Source of the DNA: Pseudomonadota bacterium
GTDB taxonomy: Bacteria; Myxococcota_A; UBA796; GCA-2862545
Assembly (NCBI GenBank): GCA_023954855.1
Contig: JAGSGY010000039.1
Coordinates: 1-49,703, forward strand
DNA length: 49,703 nt
Reading direction: 5' to 3'
The notes beneath the pieces are model-generated. The model did not search any database and was not told the origin of the DNA. It saw only the letters and a program-made list of their open reading frames with translations. Shown here piece after piece: positions 27,679 to 35,832 of this stretch (within the stretch, counting starts at the first letter, position 1; the number at the start of each line of letters is the position of its first letter). Both the position numbers and the translations under genes were made by a program.

Positions 27679-28916
27679 TGCGGGGCCGACGCGACGGTCG
27701 GGTCCACCAACTCGGCGGCGAGGGCTTCTTCCATGAAGACGACGAGCGCCTGGGTGTCTTCCTCGGTCAGCTCGAGCGGCGCCAAGGTCTCATCGAGGTG
27801 CCCAAACTCGGGGGTTTCGTCGAGCTCAGCGTAGAAGTCGACGACCGACGTCAGGTCCTCGAGGTGGCCGCCGTGCATGTAGGGGCCGGAGTCGGCGACG
27901 CGACGCAGGCCCGGCACCTTGAACTGGCCTTCAGCATCGACGGTGAGAGCGAGGAACTGCAGGCGTTCTGCCGCGAGGCCTTCGGTGTCGTCGCTGTACG
28001 GACCGATGGCGTTGAACTCCGTGGCTCGCAGAGCGGTGATGCCGTCAAAGCGGCCATTGTCGCCCTCGGGGAGCCAGTCTCGCGGGCCGAGGGCCACGTT
28101 GTGAAACTCGCCGTTGGTGAGCAAGGGACCGGTGTGGCAGAAGTGGCAGAGGCCATCCCCCACGAACAGCTCGAGACCGCGCTCGGCCTCGGGTGAGAGC
28201 GCGTCGCGATAGCCTTCTTCGTCCGCGAGCAGGCCGCTGATGTACGCGTCGAGCGCCCCCTCCTGGGTGACCAGCAGGCGCTCATAGGCCTCGATGGACT
28301 TGCCGACGTTGACGAAGACCCGGGTCACATCGGCTTGGTCACCCGCTGAGAGTTGGGACCAGGCAAGCGCGTGGGTGTGGGTGGGGTCGTCCGCGACCGG
28401 GCGCCCCTGATCCGGGAATCGGGCATCGTCCAGCGGCGGCATGGCCCCGAAGAGCAGCTCGTACGAGGCCTTGAGGTCCGCGTCATCGAAGACGGCGTGG
28501 GCAACCCCGAGCCGGGTGCCCGCCATCTCGCTGGGCGCCTCCATCGGCCCGAGCGCCTGACACCACTGGGTGTCGCACCGACCGTCCCAGAACTGCCATC
28601 GGTTGTAGGCGGAGTTGATCACGGATGGCGCATGTCGACCGGTCGTGCCCGCAGCCGTGGACACGGCCTCCCCGTCGGCAAACTCGAGTGCGGGGTCGTG
28701 GCAAGTGGCGCAGGAGAAGTCACCACTCTCGGACAGGGCCGTCGCGAAGAACAGCTCCCGGCCGAGCTCAGCGGCGTTGGCATCGTCAGCGACCGCGTTG
28801 GTCGAGTTCTCGGGCACCGGCGCCATTGGGGTCATCGCCGCGAGCAGGTCGAGCTGCTCATCAGTGAACCCACCACTACAGCCGACGAGGAGGAAGAGGA
28901 GGGGCAGCCCTCTCAT
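27675..28916 (-). CDS. Dihaem cytochrome c peroxidase / MauG family lipoprotein
   Basis: A 413-residue protein. MRGLPLLFLLVGC is a lipoprotein signal with Cys13. The first haem site is CATCH (69-73), the second CHFCH (257-261). The segment NRWQFWDGRCDTQWCQALGPMEAPSEM is the characteristic FWDGR-to-EM block of bacterial cytochrome c peroxidases, and SGPYMHGGHLEDL near the C-terminus supplies the second-haem distal region. It probably reduces hydrogen peroxide, or oxidises a protein side chain as MauG does, outside the inner membrane. Its start overlaps the stop of the YtkA-like gene and its stop overlaps the start of the VOC gene. Confidence 0.92.
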   Translation of the reverse strand: MRGLPLLFLLVGCSGGFTDEQLDLLAAMTPMAPVPENSTNAVADDANAAELGRELFFATALSESGDFSCATCHDPALEFADGEAVSTAAGTTGRHAPSVINSAYNRWQFWDGRCDTQWCQALGPMEAPSEMAGTRLGVAHAVFDDADLKASYELLFGAMPPLDDARFPDQGRPVADDPTHTHALAWSQLSAGDQADVTRVFVNVGKSIEAYERLLVTQEGALDAYISGLLADEEGYRDALSPEAERGLELFVGDGLCHFCHTGPLLTNGEFHNVALGPRDWLPEGDNGRFDGITALRATEFNAIGPYSDDTEGLAAERLQFLALTVDAEGQFKVPGLRRVADSGPYMHGGHLEDLTSVVDFYAELDETPEFGHLDETLAPLELTEEDTQALVVFMEEALAAELVDPTVASAPQ

Positions 28917-29326
28917 TGGGGAGGCTCGCAGCAGTCAATCCAGAAGCTCGCCCGCTCGTAAGTGTCACCGTCATCGATAGCGACGAGCAGCTCCCAGTCC
29001 CCAGTCATGTGAAAGGCCATGCCTTCGGCGAGGTACTTGCCACCGCCCAACTCAGTGACCACCGGGGAGGTGTTCATGCCGTGGTTGTGCTGCGGCATCG
29101 AGGCGTCGACGTCGACAAAGAGCCCTTCGACTGCCGCGTCACCGGTAAGGGTGACTTCGACTGCGAACAGGTCGATGGCCGGGACCGGGTCCGGGTCCGT
29201 CGTGAAGCTCACCGTCCAGCCCCCGAGATCCGTAGCCTTGCTACGACCGTAGTCGGTGCCTTCGGCGGTGTCATCGGTACCCGACGTACAGCCAACGAGC
29301 AGAAAGCAGAGGGCGACGCTGCGCAT
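28913..29326 (-). CDS. YtkA-like domain lipoprotein
   Basis: A 137-residue lipoprotein: MRSVALCFLLVGC, Cys13 lipidated. The remainder is one beta domain with VDASMPQHNHGMNTSPVVTELGGGKYLAEGMAFHMTGDWELLVAID. This matches YtkA-like/FixH-type Ig domains, which often have a His/Met-rich loop and occur with copper or haem proteins. The loop here (MPQHNHGM) could bind metal. First gene of a tight operon with the cytochrome c peroxidase, so a role in metal supply or electron transfer for that enzyme is plausible. A longer upstream frame would overlap the divergent gene and lacks a signal. Confidence 0.82.
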   Translation of the reverse strand: MRSVALCFLLVGCTSGTDDTAEGTDYGRSKATDLGGWTVSFTTDPDPVPAIDLFAVEVTLTGDAAVEGLFVDVDASMPQHNHGMNTSPVVTELGGGKYLAEGMAFHMTGDWELLVAIDDGDTYERASFWIDCCEPPQ

Positions 29327-29441
29327 CACGAGAACCCCTTGGGTGGCGAGGAATATGCCCTCGGTTTGAGGCAGCGGCCACCGCCCGCACCCATTTTCGG
29401 CACCCCTGCGACACCTTGCCGCAGGCATGGAACCGGTCGAC

Positions 29442-30119
29442 ATGAACACTGTCCGTCTTGCCATGCTCATGCTCTTCCTGGCTCTCTCTGCACAGGCGGC
29501 CCCCTACTCGGTGGCGGTGGCAAGTCTCGAGTCCACCCGGGTGGTCCTTGCGGACAGTCGCGGTGCCGAGGACCGAGAGGCGGTTCGCGACCAAGCGCGG
29601 GAGGCCCTTCTCGCTGCCTTCGACGCCCACCTGTTCCCCGCCTGGTACGGCACGACGTGGGGCTTCTACGGCACATCGACCACGCCGGGCGAGGGTGAGA
29701 TCGCGTGCGGCTACTTCGTCTCGACGACCCTCCGGCATGCGGGCTTTCAGGTCGAGCGCGTGCGACTCGCCCAGCAGGCCTCGGAGCACATCATTCAGAC
29801 CTTCGTCGCCGAGAGCGGCATCGCGCGCTTTCGCGACCGTCCCCTCGCCGACGTGCTGGACCACCTCGAGAGTGAGGGGGATGGCCTGTACATCGTCGGC
29901 CTCGACTACCACGTGGGCTACCTCCGCCAGGAGGGCTCAGAGACGCGCTTTTGCCACAGCACCTACCTCGGCGATGCAGAGGTCTTGTGCGAGGAGGCGG
30001 CCAGTTCCCCTGCCTTGGCATCGCGCTACCGGGTCGTCGGAAAGCTCCTCGACGACGCAATGATCGACGCGTGGCTCGACCAAAAGAGCATCGCGACGGT
30101 CGGCCCCCAGCGGCACTAA
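29442..30119 (+). CDS. Exported protein with NlpC/P60-like cysteine-peptidase pattern, unknown
   Basis: A 225-residue secreted protein (signal MNTVRLAMLMLFLALSAQA). The mature part has GEIACGYFVSTTLRHAGF, a Cys at the start of a helix as in papain-like NlpC/P60 folds, followed after about 90 residues by GLDYHVGYLRQ, a His on a strand as in those enzymes (HVGxY). This Cys-His arrangement is suggestive only. Substrate unknown; peptidoglycan or peptide cleavage is possible. ATG at 29442 gives the best signal peptide; an ATG five codons earlier is in frame. The stop overlaps the stop of the convergent fusion gene. Confidence 0.7.
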   Translation: MNTVRLAMLMLFLALSAQAAPYSVAVASLESTRVVLADSRGAEDREAVRDQAREALLAAFDAHLFPAWYGTTWGFYGTSTTPGEGEIACGYFVSTTLRHAGFQVERVRLAQQASEHIIQTFVAESGIARFRDRPLADVLDHLESEGDGLYIVGLDYHVGYLRQEGSETRFCHSTYLGDAEVLCEEAASSPALASRYRVVGKLLDDAMIDAWLDQKSIATVGPQRH

Positions 30120-31912
30120 TCGAGCGACTCGGCCGGCAGCAGCTCCATCCCCAGGGTCTCTACAAGACGGGGCCCGCTCCGCCCTCCGCCGAGGAGCGTG
30201 CTCTGCGGGAGGTTCACGCCCACCTCGAGCGCCCCCTGCACCAGCAGTCCTGGGTACGGCGGCCGGCACCAACAGACAGGAGGTCCGCTCGGATGTCCAC
30301 ACCAGGCGGTGTACACGTCCGGCAGCTGCTCACGGAGCTTCGCGAACATCGCGGACACCTGCTCCTCAGTCCGGTCGCCATCGCGATGCAGCACCACCAC
30401 GGGCCGTTCATCGGCCGCTAGCGCCGCGATTCGCACCGCATGCAGCACGAGATCCTCGGCGTTCTTGGGTCGCTTCGCGCCCGAGCGGCTCTCCCAGATC
30501 ACGTCGGAGAAGACGAACAGCCCCCCACTTTGGACTGGGCTGGGACGTCGCTCGAAGGCGATGGGGACGAGCTCAGCGAAGCCTTCTTCGACCCGAGGCT
30601 CTTCGAATGTTCGCCGGTATCGAAGCAAGGCACTCGGCCCAAAGGTGTTGGCCCACTGCTTGCCGGCTTCGGAGATGCCCTCAGGCCCGAGCATGCCCCC
30701 GTGGCGCTCCACCATCCGCAGGGACGCGTTGACCGACGCCTCCTGCTCCGAGGTCTGCAGCCAGTCACAGCGCACGGGAACACCCCTGGCCCAGGCCGTC
30801 TCGAGCACAGCATTGCGGCTCGCCCGGTCTGGGTAGGTGTTGTCGAGCACCACGCGTCGCTGACCCTCGTCGAGCAACGCGCCCAGCTTGGGGACCAGGC
30901 TGCCCAAGCTTCCGCCCTCTTCATCGCGGTTGAGTCGCGCGTAACCCCGGTCAGTGTACGCCTTTGCCAGGCTCGACTTGCCGGACGCCGGATAGCCCAT
31001 CAGCAGCACGACCTCGCCGTCTGCGTCTGCAGAGGGCCGGCGCTCCTCGACCGGCACGCGGAGGTTGCGTCCTGCGGGGAAGGCCTCGTCCAGGCGCAGG
31101 GCCTCGGCCTCGGTCAGCTCGAGGTTCAGCGACGCGGCGGAGTCGCGAATCGACTCGGGCCGGGTCGAGCCCACGAGCGGAATGATCTTCGGGGAGAGGC
31201 CGCGGAGCCAGGCGAGAGCCACCTGGTAGACCGACACCCCATGGGCCTCGGCCAGCTCGCGCAGCACCGGATGGCGTCGCAGCTTCTTCTTGTCGCGCGG
31301 GCCACCGAAGGGCGCATACGCGAGCAGCATCATGTCGTGCTCGAGGGCGTAGGCGGCGACCCCGTTGCGCAGAGAGGTGGGAACGAACGGGTTGATCGCC
31401 ACCTGAATCGCGGAGACAGGCACCAGCTTCTGTGCCTGTTCGATTTCATGGACGCGGACATTGCTGAGGCCGACGGACTTGACCCGACCCGCCTTGTGCA
31501 GCTTGGCCAGCGCCCGTACCGAGGTGGTGAACTTGGTGCGCGGATCGACGGCGTGCAGCTGGTACAGGTCAATCTGCTCGACCCCAAGTGCATCGGCGGA
31601 AGCCTCGCAGGCGGCGGTCAAGTGCTTGGCTCGACCATCGGGAAGCCACGCCCCCTTCGGTCGCGTCAGTCCACCCTTGGTCGCCACGAGCACGTCGGAG
31701 GATGGCCCATCCCAAGTGCGGAGCGCTTCAGCGATGAGGCGCTCGTTGTGCCCCACCTCGGTGTCGTCGAGGCAGTAGGCATCGGCGGTGTCGAGCACCC
31801 GCACACCGGCGTCGAGCGCAGCATGCAGAGTGGAGAGCGCCTGCTCGCGAGACGGGCGCTTGTGCGTGGAGAGGCGCATACAGCCAAGGGCAATCGCGGG
31901 AGTCTGAGTCAT
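30116..31912 (-). CDS. Fusion: aldo-keto reductase + polynucleotide-kinase-like P-loop domain + degenerate HAD domain
   Basis: A 598-residue three-part protein. Residues 1-285 are an aldo-keto reductase with the catalytic tetrad: DTADAY (Asp41, Tyr46), TKGG (Lys79) and QLHAVD (His120), plus a C-terminal NADPH site (LVGSTRPESI). Residues 298-455 resemble the 5'-kinase domain of polynucleotide kinase: Walker A GYPASGKSS (306-314), RLNRDEEGG, VVLDNTYPDRASRN and the ending TFEEPRVEEGF. Residues 463-598 look like a HAD-IIIA phosphatase (CWCRPPYPGLL and the following helices) but the DxDGT nucleophile motif is replaced by FVFSDVIW, so it is probably inactive. The start overlaps the stop of lysR (ATGA). 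Function of the combination unknown. Confidence 0.85.
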   Translation of the reverse strand: MTQTPAIALGCMRLSTHKRPSREQALSTLHAALDAGVRVLDTADAYCLDDTEVGHNERLIAEALRTWDGPSSDVLVATKGGLTRPKGAWLPDGRAKHLTAACEASADALGVEQIDLYQLHAVDPRTKFTTSVRALAKLHKAGRVKSVGLSNVRVHEIEQAQKLVPVSAIQVAINPFVPTSLRNGVAAYALEHDMMLLAYAPFGGPRDKKKLRRHPVLRELAEAHGVSVYQVALAWLRGLSPKIIPLVGSTRPESIRDSAASLNLELTEAEALRLDEAFPAGRNLRVPVEERRPSADADGEVVLLMGYPASGKSSLAKAYTDRGYARLNRDEEGGSLGSLVPKLGALLDEGQRRVVLDNTYPDRASRNAVLETAWARGVPVRCDWLQTSEQEASVNASLRMVERHGGMLGPEGISEAGKQWANTFGPSALLRYRRTFEEPRVEEGFAELVPIAFERRPSPVQSGGLFVFSDVIWESRSGAKRPKNAEDLVLHAVRIAALAADERPVVVLHRDGDRTEEQVSAMFAKLREQLPDVYTAWCGHPSGPPVCWCRPPYPGLLVQGALEVGVNLPQSTLLGGGRSGPRLVETLGMELLPAESLD

Positions 31913-32787
31913 GGCTCCTCTCTAGCCCCAAACACCGCGGGAAGGTCCTCGGCAAGGCGCTCCCAGACCACGCGGACCGCCGCCGACCCGAGAAGATCGG
32001 CGTGAGTCACGAGCCAGACCGGGTAGCGCTGCAGCGGCTCGAGCACCTGCACCAGGTCCTCATCCCGCTCGGCGAGGGTGCCCACCAGCGCTCCAATCGC
32101 AACACCAGCGCGCGTCCACGCAAGCGTCGACCCAAAGGAGTCGGTGCGAAACGCCGCCAGGTCGAGGTCGACACCCACGTCCTCGGCCAGCTTCACAAAG
32201 AGCTTGTCCCGATCCGGCGCGATCACCCGGTGTTCTCCCAGTTCATCGAGTGTTCGAGGCAGGCCGAAGCGCTCGACATAGGACCGGCTCGCGTACAGCG
32301 CCGTGAAGCTCTCACCGACGCGTCGGGCGACCAGCGATGCGCGCCGGGGCTGGAACATGCGAATGGCGATGTCGGCCTCACGCCGGTCGAGGTCCGAGGC
32401 ATGCGAGTCCACGACCACGTCGATGCCGAGGTTGGCATGGTCGGTGCGAAGCCGAGCCAAGATCGGAGGAAGCACCTCCATCGCGACCGGCGCCGTGCAC
32501 GACAGTCGCACCCGTCCAGACACATCGACCACGCGACCGGTGAGGGTCCGCCGCAGCTCTTCGACCTGGTGTTCGACCGAGTGGGCCACGTCGAGCGCGG
32601 CCTGGCCCTCCGGCGTGAGCTCCACACCCCGAGCGTGCCGGATCACCAGCACCACGCCCACCTCATCCTCAAGCTGACGAAGTCGCCGCCCAAGCGTCGG
32701 TTGGCTCACGCCAACGCGAAGCGCGGCCGCACGAAGCGAGCCCTCCTCGGCGACAGCTTGCAAGAGGCGAAGGGTGTCCCAGTCCAT
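31909..32787 (-). CDS. LysR family transcriptional regulator
   Basis: A 292-residue LysR-type regulator. MDWDTLRLLQAVAEEGSLRAAALRVGVSQPTLGRRLRQLE is the N-terminal HTH and linker helix; the rest is a periplasmic-binding-like effector domain (VRLSCTAPVAMEVLPPILARL onward). A start at 32802 is also possible, but it lies within a palindrome; the internal Met at 32787 matches the usual LysR start. It is divergent from an NmrA-like gene and coupled to the aldo-keto reductase fusion, so both are likely targets. Confidence 0.92.
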   Translation of the reverse strand: MDWDTLRLLQAVAEEGSLRAAALRVGVSQPTLGRRLRQLEDEVGVVLVIRHARGVELTPEGQAALDVAHSVEHQVEELRRTLTGRVVDVSGRVRLSCTAPVAMEVLPPILARLRTDHANLGIDVVVDSHASDLDRREADIAIRMFQPRRASLVARRVGESFTALYASRSYVERFGLPRTLDELGEHRVIAPDRDKLFVKLAEDVGVDLDLAAFRTDSFGSTLAWTRAGVAIGALVGTLAERDEDLVQVLEPLQRYPVWLVTHADLLGSAAVRVVWERLAEDLPAVFGAREEP

Positions 32788-32791
32788 GGGC

Positions 32792-32807
32792 GATTCAACC
32801 ATGAATC
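32792..32807. promoter_or_regulatory. Palindrome, likely LysR operator
   Basis: GATTCA-ACCA-TGAATC is a perfect palindrome with six-base arms, located at the lysR start in the spacer divergent from the NmrA-like gene. LysR-type proteins usually bind such a site to autoregulate and to control the divergent gene. It covers the alternative start codon 32802, which argues for the shorter lysR start. Confidence 0.5.
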
Positions 32808-32884
32808 ACTGACGAACAAAAGCTGCGGCAGCGAACCGTCTGCAAATCGGTGACCTAAGGAGTGTACCCACCAAGGAGTTGGCC

Positions 32885-33817
32885 ATGAAGATCGCAGTTC
32901 TCGGAATCACCGGAGGTGTCGGCGGTGCCGTCGCCGACGCCTTTCTCGCTCGCGGATGGGGCGTCGTCGCCCTGGCTCGAACCCCGTCAAAGGTGCACCC
33001 TCGTCCCAACCTACGCGTGGTCCAGGGTGACGCCAACGACGCAGACGCACTCGATCGCGCCATCGCCGGATGTTCGCTGGTGTTTCACGGCGTCAACCTG
33101 CCGTACACCGAGTGGGACCCCCACATGGTCACCCTGACCGCCGAGGTCATCGCGGCGACCGAACGGGCGGGTGCGACGCTGCTGTTCCCCGGCAACGTCT
33201 ATGGACTGGGCCCCGACTTCACCGAAGCACTCGGCGAGGACGACAGCCACGAGGCGCCCTCCGCGAAGGGCGTCATTCGCAACCGCATCGAGGCCATGCT
33301 CGCCGCGAGCTCAGCCCGGTCCATCGTGCTGCGCATGGGCGACTTCTTCGGCGGTCAGGGCGAGAGCACCTGGGTGCACGAGCTGCTCAACCGCACCCGC
33401 AACGGCGGTGCATTGCGCTACCCGGGCCCGATGGACGTCGAGCACGCCTGGACCTACTTGCCCGATGCTGCCGAGACCTTCGTGCTGTTGGCGGAGCGTC
33501 GCGACGAGCTCGAGCACCACGCCGTCTTCCACTTCGCCGGCCACGTGCTGACGGGCACAGAGTGGGCCCAAGGCACCCTGGCCGCCATCGGAGAGCGCCC
33601 GGTGCGGCCGTTTCCATGGATGTGGTTCCAGCTCGCGCGTCCGTTCGTTCCCTTCGTGAGGGAGATCTTCGCGATGCGCTATCTGTGGGACCAGCCTGTG
33701 CGCATGCGCCAAGACAAGCTCGAGGCTCTGCTTGGAGAGGTGCCGCACACACCTTTCGACGTCGCCATCACGCGTGCGGCCCGAATGGTGCTGGATGAGG
33801 AGGCCGTCGCCGCCTGA
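32885..33817 (+). CDS. NAD(P)-dependent epimerase/NmrA-like Rossmann protein
   Basis: A 310-residue atypical short-chain dehydrogenase. MKIAVLGITGGVGGAVADAFLARGWGV has the GxxGxxG dinucleotide motif; VVQGDANDADAL and VFHGVNLPYTEWD follow as in NmrA/NAD-dependent epimerase proteins. The Tyr-x-x-x-Lys catalytic pair of ordinary SDRs is not obvious (NVYG... without the Lys), so it may sense NADP or have altered catalysis. The start has AAGGAG at good spacing. Divergent from a LysR gene and followed by a strong terminator. Confidence 0.87.
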   Translation: MKIAVLGITGGVGGAVADAFLARGWGVVALARTPSKVHPRPNLRVVQGDANDADALDRAIAGCSLVFHGVNLPYTEWDPHMVTLTAEVIAATERAGATLLFPGNVYGLGPDFTEALGEDDSHEAPSAKGVIRNRIEAMLAASSARSIVLRMGDFFGGQGESTWVHELLNRTRNGGALRYPGPMDVEHAWTYLPDAAETFVLLAERRDELEHHAVFHFAGHVLTGTEWAQGTLAAIGERPVRPFPWMWFQLARPFVPFVREIFAMRYLWDQPVRMRQDKLEALLGEVPHTPFDVAITRAARMVLDEEAVAA

Positions 33818-33836
33818 TCCCGCGTCCAGAAACGAC

Positions 33837-33873
33837 AACGGCCGGGCCCTCTGACGAGGACCCGGCCGTTTGT
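33837..33873. terminator. Strong bidirectional terminator
   Basis: AACGGCCGGGCCCT and AGGACCCGGCCGTT form a stem of about fourteen positions with one mismatch and a six-base loop, followed by TTTG on the plus strand. On the minus strand it is flanked by GTCGTTT. It sits between two convergent genes (NmrA-like and rpsR) and probably ends both transcripts. Confidence 0.88.
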
Positions 33874-33889
33874 GTTCGTCAGTGACGAA

Positions 33890-34096
33890 TCAGTCGCGCT
33901 TCACGTAGGGAAGCAGGGCGATGTGACGGGCACGCTTGATGGCGCGCGACACCTGACGCTGCTGCTTGGCGGTGAGGCCAGTGGCGCGGCGGGGCAAGAT
34001 CTTGCCACGCTCGGTGAGGAAGCGCTGCAGCTTGCGCACGTCCTTGTAATCCACAACTTCATGCTGACCGAGCGGCGAAGGCTTACGGCGACCCAT
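33890..34096 (-). CDS. rpsR: 30S ribosomal protein S18 (zinc-free form)
   Basis: A 68-residue S18. [50 protein letters not shown] is essentially the whole conserved family core. The N-terminus ([10 protein letters not shown]) has no Cys at all, so this is the type without a zinc ribbon. S18 sits on the 30S platform. The start MGRRK at 34096 matches the family; a longer frame adds four residues. Unusually it stands apart from rpsF, ssb and rplI, its common partners, none of which are in the window. Confidence 0.95.
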   Translation of the reverse strand: MGRRKPSPLGQHEVVDYKDVRKLQRFLTERGKILPRRATGLTAKQQRQVSRAIKRARHIALLPYVKRD

Positions 34097-34231
34097 ATCG
34101 AACTCCAATTCGCTTTGGACTGGTCTGCCCCCACCATGGGGCCAGAACCGGAGCCGCCTGTGCGACTCCTCGCGCTCCTGCGGAGGTGCGGAGCGAGCGG
34201 TCCACGCAGTTAACGCAGGCTCCCGAACCTG

Positions 34232-35068
34232 TCACGCCGAAGGGGGCTGGCAAGTGGGACACCAGGTCGTAGACCGCCCCCCAAGGCGATCCTGGGCGAT
34301 CGACGTGCCACATCGCAGACACGGTTCGCCTGCCCTGCCGTAGAGGGCAAACGGGTTGTCGCCTCCCTGGGTCACGTACTGAAACTCGTCGGTATCCTGG
34401 GTGCGAATCGCTTCGTCGAGCTGGTGAAAGATCGCCTCCGCGAGCCGTTCGAGCGGCTCCGCTTCGAGCGTCCCACACGGCGTGCGCGGGTCAATACCCG
34501 CATTCCAAAGCGCCTCGACGGCGTGGATGTTGCCAACGCCGGCAAGCACGTCTTGGTCCAGCAGCGCGACCTTGATCGCCCGCCGACCCCGAAGCCGCGC
34601 GCCGAGCTCGACGCCGGACAGCGGGGTGAGCCAGGCATCCGGCCCGATCGCCTCGGCGATGGCGTCCGCCACCCGGTCTTCCGGAACCAGGCAGCCAAAG
34701 CGCCGCGCGTCCGCAAACCAGAGCACTACCCCGTCGAACTCGAGCCCGATCTTGGCGAAGCGCGGGGGCTCCTCGCTCGGCGTGCGCCGCATCCACTGCC
34801 CCGTCATGCCGAGGTGGATCTGCATGCCAGCATCCCCCTCGAAGGTCCAGCCAAGCCGCTTTCCATGCCGAATCGGTTGACCGGCGACACGACCGACGAC
34901 CCGCTGACGAAGCGCATCCTCGCCGTGGGGATGCTCATCGCGGGGACGCGTTGAGCGACGGGCGCGAATGGCGGCGGGGTCGAGGATCTTGAGCCCGCGT
35001 AGCCGCTGTCCACCCGCCCAGCGCTCGAGCTGACGGCGCGCGATCTCGACTTCTGGAAGCTCGGGCAT
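34232..35068 (-). CDS. mutM: Formamidopyrimidine-DNA glycosylase
   Basis: A 278-residue base-excision repair enzyme that removes 8-oxoguanine and formamidopyrimidines. MPELPEVE gives the catalytic Pro1 (after Met removal) and Glu2; IHLGMTGQW is the void-filling region, LAGVGNIHAVEALW the helix-two-turn-helix, and CLRCGTSI...TTWCPTC the C-terminal zinc finger. About 15 residues form an insertion after position 35 (RARRSTRPRDEHPHGED). The ATG directly follows the TAG of the upstream VIT1-like gene, so the two are co-transcribed. Confidence 0.95.
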   Translation of the reverse strand: MPELPEVEIARRQLERWAGGQRLRGLKILDPAAIRARRSTRPRDEHPHGEDALRQRVVGRVAGQPIRHGKRLGWTFEGDAGMQIHLGMTGQWMRRTPSEEPPRFAKIGLEFDGVVLWFADARRFGCLVPEDRVADAIAEAIGPDAWLTPLSGVELGARLRGRRAIKVALLDQDVLAGVGNIHAVEALWNAGIDPRTPCGTLEAEPLERLAEAIFHQLDEAIRTQDTDEFQYVTQGGDNPFALYGRAGEPCLRCGTSIAQDRLGGRSTTWCPTCQPPSA

Positions 35069-35752
35069 CTAGACCGCCATGCCGGTGAGCCAGCCAATGC
35101 CTACCGACAACGCCATCGCCAGCGAGCCGCCAATCACGACGCGCGCGACCGCCGGCCGCTGCGGGGCAGCTCCCAGCTTGGCACTCCACGACCCCAACGC
35201 CGCAAGCGCGGCTAGGGCGCTGCCAACGATGACGATGGCTTGCAGATGGCTGGGTGCAAGCAGCACCGCACCGAGCGGAAGTGCCGCACCGACGGTGAAC
35301 GCGACGGCGGAAGCGAATGCTGCCTGAATCGGCTGTGCGAGCTCGTCGGGGTCGAGATTCAGCTCATCCCGGGCGTGCGCGGCAAAGGCGTCATGCGCGG
35401 TGAGCTCGGTGGCGACCTGATGGGCGAGCTCTGAAGACAGGCCCCGGGAGACGTAGATGGCGGTGAGCTCGACCAGCTCGTCCTCGGGATCTTCAGCGAG
35501 CTCGCGACGCTCCAGCTCGAGATCGGCATTCTCGACGTCGCGCTGCGAAGACACAGCCACGTACTCGCCGACACCCATCGACAACGCGCCGGCAACGACC
35601 GCCGCAAGCCCGGCCACCAACAAAGCTTCTTGACTCGCATCGGCGGCGGCAACCCCGAGCAGAAGGCAGGCCGTCGAGACGATCCCGTCGTTGGCGCCGA
35701 GCACAGACGCGCGCAACCAACCGGTCTTGTGCACGCGATGGCTCTCGATCAC
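35069..35752 (-). CDS. VIT1/CCC1-family iron/manganese transporter
   Basis: A 227-residue membrane protein of the VIT1/CCC1 (DUF125) family. The N-terminal GANDGIVSTACLLLGVAAA is the family signature; GALSMGVGEYVAVSSQRD is the second conserved segment, followed by an acidic cytoplasmic helical stretch (ELERRELAEDPEDEL) that binds metal in relatives. Members move Fe(II) or Mn(II) out of the cytoplasm. Pairing with mutM fits protection from iron-driven DNA oxidation, which is inference. Divergent from a PEBP gene. Confidence 0.93.
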   Translation of the reverse strand: MIESHRVHKTGWLRASVLGANDGIVSTACLLLGVAAADASQEALLVAGLAAVVAGALSMGVGEYVAVSSQRDVENADLELERRELAEDPEDELVELTAIYVSRGLSSELAHQVATELTAHDAFAAHARDELNLDPDELAQPIQAAFASAVAFTVGAALPLGAVLLAPSHLQAIVIVGSALAALAALGSWSAKLGAAPQRPAVARVVIGGSLAMALSVGIGWLTGMAV

Positions 35753-35832
35753 CTGCCCTCCATGCCAAGTCCATATCCGCGGCCCGCACGGCGCGCCCCC
35801 CAGCGTTACCGTGCAGTCCTACGGAGGCATGC

